From contig CAMDJM010000010.1 in assembly GCA_945900785.1 (NCBI GenBank), forward strand, positions 27,124-91,123: DNA of 64,000 nucleotides. Direction: 5' to 3'. The first letter of the stretch is position 1, and each line of letters begins with the position of its first letter. Shown piece by piece: positions 63,301 to 64,000 of this stretch. The notes below the pieces were generated by a model, which was given only the letters and a program-made list of their open reading frames with translations, was not told the DNA's origin and did no database searches. The position numbers and the translations under genes are program-made. This DNA is from Akkermansia muciniphila (GTDB lineage Bacteria; Verrucomicrobiota; Verrucomicrobiia; Verrucomicrobiales; V1-33).

Positions 63301-64000
63301 GCCGGTCTCATGCAGGTTTATCTGGACGGCACCCTCATCGGCACCCGGAGCGGGATCGGCCCGGTGCTGGAAAATCCCCGGGTCACGTTTTTCCTGGGCC
63401 ACGTCAGCGCGAATGGCTGGCCTCTCAGTGGCGATTCCTTCACCGGCGTCACCTTCACTGGCCAGATCGACGAAGTTTCCACCTGGTCCCGTGTCCTCAC
63501 TCAGGAGGAAATTCTCCGCCTGCTCGCCTGCGGGCCGAACGGAAAAGCCAACCTCACCATCACGCCCGGAGGCCACCTGCCCGCCGCCGTGCGCCACGTG
63601 GCCTTCACCCAGGCCCTAACGGTCAGCGGCCAGACCAATCCCCGCTTCACCCTCGTCTCCGGCTCCCTGCCTCCCGGCATCTCCCTCAGCACCAGTGGGA
63701 GTGTAAATCCTCCGGTGAGTGGCCTCTTTGGCACCCCCAGCAGCACGGGTTATTGGGAGCTCCTCCTGCGGAATATCCCACCGGCCGGTCCGCCCGCCAC
63801 CACGGAACTGGTGGACGAACATTTCACCTTCAACGCTGATCCCTCCGCAGCCTACTTCTGCTTTGGTGAATTTGTATCAATTTGCTTGCTGGCTGCCAAA
63901 ACCCTGCCATGGTTGAATACAAGGTTGGTTGCTGTCCCGGAGGCGCGGTGGTCGCGCGGCAAAGGACAAACCAGCCTTCTAAAAATGACCCTGCGTCCCG
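57397..64000 (+). CDS. Giant secreted LamG / putative-Ig repeat protein, 3' end beyond the window (partial)
   Basis: The frame opens at ATG 57397 and stays open to the window end (at least 2201 codons). A signal peptide (LRLIFLLGLSVGGLALRGEA) is followed by a ~200-residue N-terminal domain and then a striking Ala/Gly/Val-rich hydrophobic stretch at about residues 250-335. Five LamG-like domains follow at about 584-778, 885-1092, 1199-1412, 1514-1712 and 1817-2038, each with the core SFETWFR...W.HVAVTYD..G..R.YLDG...IDE..LY.R.L. They alternate with putative-Ig modules of the form LPPGLSLS..G.LSGTP. LamG modules bind glycans or proteins, so it is probably an adhesin or polysaccharide-binding surface protein. 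The last ~50 codons differ in composition. Confidence 0.88.
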   Translation, partial: MNPTPLYRPGFAFLRLIFLLGLSVGGLALRGEAEVVSSPIVFLEDTLTITIDPVIQQEVLTLRLAEAVVPPPPSSFEVVGFNTELASLLVQRSEMGRGWYELRIEEEVLAALLELHGLAPDQRSRMLRWERSEVRAGCYRRLLAILNKTNRTAAEQRVFDATTAAVKTLHVGATEESLRLYNQWNFAPNLFVPPPPFTYSRPPPANHGLFHLFGGPKPPSFDEFKQYGVAVVFAGAGGNGEFQRIIKATATRAAIVGAAVLTSGVVGGVAGAALAAALPSALAILVVRTVAPFAVRATFTAAAAGASAAVGIGASVVGAVVGVVVTSVFEGSAVVDAAQVPGKLAEAVNNARNMSVDLSAKLTTEAGIAEIYTAFLKTTLPDFPATEQAPAALATDQQWLTAPAGSSQFRPAPTLQMQDPGGLPISVRLLEGWFVVRDQAGKEIMTLNLEYLGTEGQPQTLTKLANGFFCTDATGNLGGCARVSGFSFRNWNNQPRLAKLGSGGVQAVINPSALTDGAVGVLFAQNLAVTSPGTGAYSYSHITEGPGLPPGLSLSSTGTLSGTHPAAQRLTVRIEGNPVPAPANLLSSWLFEDNSLDTAGTAHGSWNGTAAYSSGWIGKAASFTGSNSIELPQNIFPAGAKSFETWFRTTGAGVILGQIGVNSGYVPAIYVDTNGKLRVSFFWSGTLAPVTSAASVNNGQWQHVAVTHDGATQRVYLNGALISSVNYTQVSYATGYRYLLGYGNTAGWPAVNNGYFTGDIDEAALYGRALGAEEVAGLYTAGGAGKLTLTPGNVAPAGAVGTWLRGILTVQRNGSPLSNISSLRVVGGALPHGLILNPADLSISGTPRSVGTFTFTLRATDATGHSGERAYSMTINGPWRPRPDGLLDWWPGEGDLTDRMPPARPLVWSNPGGLSYSPGLTGQGFSNSTYARMPVFPNIGISGITVETWFQTNRECVIMARRPSGGGTHSPVLWVGRDGFVRGDFSRPASAALSKPLTGTGRVDDGGWHHVAFSFGPGEQRLHVDGVLVGMGRGLGVNSEVFGGNFTLGGSEPFLPGWPGLPDGSFPDPYLSVSNFDEPALYGRVLETSEINGIFASGSRGKPTLLVNEATLPAVSSGIPYRQALSVQGATGVLTWSITSGSLPGGLSLSSSGIISGMLARIRSSAVSIQVTDNTGAVGVRDYVIAAQGTPAPVPFGAVAWWRGDLNPNDSSGSRHGVPTFSGPTYRSGNSGNAFFFNREGSSLALPAGSFPSVDTLFGSRTPYSFETWFLTDRPGVILGRRDFGYPLLPAVFKPALYVGTDGLLRAPMFEVDRTAGAPVSSQRVDDGKFHHAAVTYDGSTLRLYLDGVLQGPLVTNATSRFGSLVDTVELGSGYTGSLGFNWPATQGGWMGFYGYIDEPSTYNRALNEGEIRAINQAGEMGKANAPVINVTLPAGRIAESYLTAAFSGQGALVVFGSGGMPPGLQISPEGIVSGIPESAGLHQFKCGVRQSNGTWLTFQYSLSITGTAASPVGMAGWYSGEGTTLGHLPGETAISPNGINYALGQVGQAFSFDGVSQHLIVSNVPFPAPGGEWSFETWFRSAAGGVILGQSAPTGGYIPMLYINAEGRLHAEAYNSGSTVSQMQSTTRVDDGFYHHAVITYANGQRRLYLDGTLVDSRNVPGVPYAPAYDYQIGSGIITGWPLALANRFFTGQIDEPQFYHRALDPSEARRGYTAGKLGRSAIVLDNTLTDITAATGPYAGQITATGGAGLYTFAVTEGRLPVGLSLSPQGQLTGAVTHSSGTFDFAIEATSSSGAKSIRDYQIIVHPNARYRPAGVKAWWSANGNPDDWTGNHAASAFSNVAGQPFAYGEGITEQGFAFRGLGMMSYPFGLPFLNEGVVLPNSAFPAPGQRGPFSLELWFRATRPGGLLGQSNQPILGNYSLPMLYIDTAGYLRTQIGWTAAPNQVVSPGIVLDNTWHHLASTLDAAGLMQVYLDGTLIGTRSGIGPVLENPRVTFFLGHVSANGWPLSGDSFTGVTFTGQIDEVSTWSRVLTQEEILRLLACGPNGKANLTITPGGHLPAAVRHVAFTQALTVSGQTNPRFTLVSGSLPPGISLSTSGSVNPPVSGLFGTPSSTGYWELLLRNIPPAGPPATTELVDEHFTFNADPSAAYFCFGEFVSICLLAAKTLPWLNTRLVAVPEARWSRGKGQTSLLKMTLRP

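Noticed and set aside
1..64000. CRISPR arrays, tRNA or rRNA genes, transposase genes
   Set aside because: No regularly spaced direct repeats, no cloverleaf-like segments and no DDE/serine/tyrosine recombinase proteins were seen.

Overview
The window looks like chromosomal DNA of a member of the Verrucomicrobiota (the gene style recalls Luteolibacter or Prosthecobacter). The evidence is high GC, weak or absent Shine-Dalgarno sites, an ECF sigma factor facing a Ser/Thr kinase with a C-terminal helical repeat region, many TonB receptors, Uma2 nucleases, and very large secreted proteins with LamG, putative-Ig and fibronectin-like folds. The assignment rests on gene content only; there is no rRNA or tRNA in the window.

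Layout. 1-5.6 kb: a small coiled-coil protein, an anchored orphan protein, a decayed gene resembling vWA/MoxR-associated proteins, and a divergent ECF sigma factor/Ser-Thr kinase pair. 5.7-12.6 kb, all on the minus strand: birA and nadC overlapping, a two-gene ATPase + HNH nuclease unit like the Septu defence system, a zinc metallopeptidase, a decayed Uma2 gene, and ahcY with its own terminator and a candidate operator. 12.8-27.4 kb: a metal and nutrient exchange region. It holds a small CPLC-motif protein, a His-rich outer-membrane barrel, a secreted CxxC heavy-metal domain, a tandem Uma2 duplication, three TonB receptors, an ArsR regulator, a PiT transporter, a secreted rhodanese, and a three-gene cassette matching cnrY-cnrX-cnrH that diverges from the third TonB receptor.

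27.8-41.5 kb (minus): a five-gene set reading secreted 303-aa-class protein, 567 aa, tail-fibre-like 509 aa, a 2944-aa giant, and a small anchored protein that is a paralogue of the orphan at 650-1231. 41.5-44.24 kb: a scar containing frameshifted DUF1016 and hsdS remnants. 44.26-56.6 kb (minus): three secreted proteins of 1196, 1116 and 1785 aa, with a good sigma-70-like promoter in front and a rho-independent terminator behind. 56.7-64 kb (plus): a small membrane protein, then an open reading frame of at least 2201 codons with five LamG domains that runs off the window.

How the parts fit. The CnrYXH-like cassette keeps every CnrX metal-ligand position but sits beside a TonB receptor instead of an RND efflux pump, which suggests metal-sensed control of uptake. 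The ArsR-TonB-PiT group looks like a second regulated import locus; its operator-like site resembles one before ahcY. The giant secreted operons are the least understood content. The one-nucleotide stop/start overlap of the 2944-aa gene with a small anchored protein, and the existence of a second orphan copy of that protein, suggest a partner relationship.
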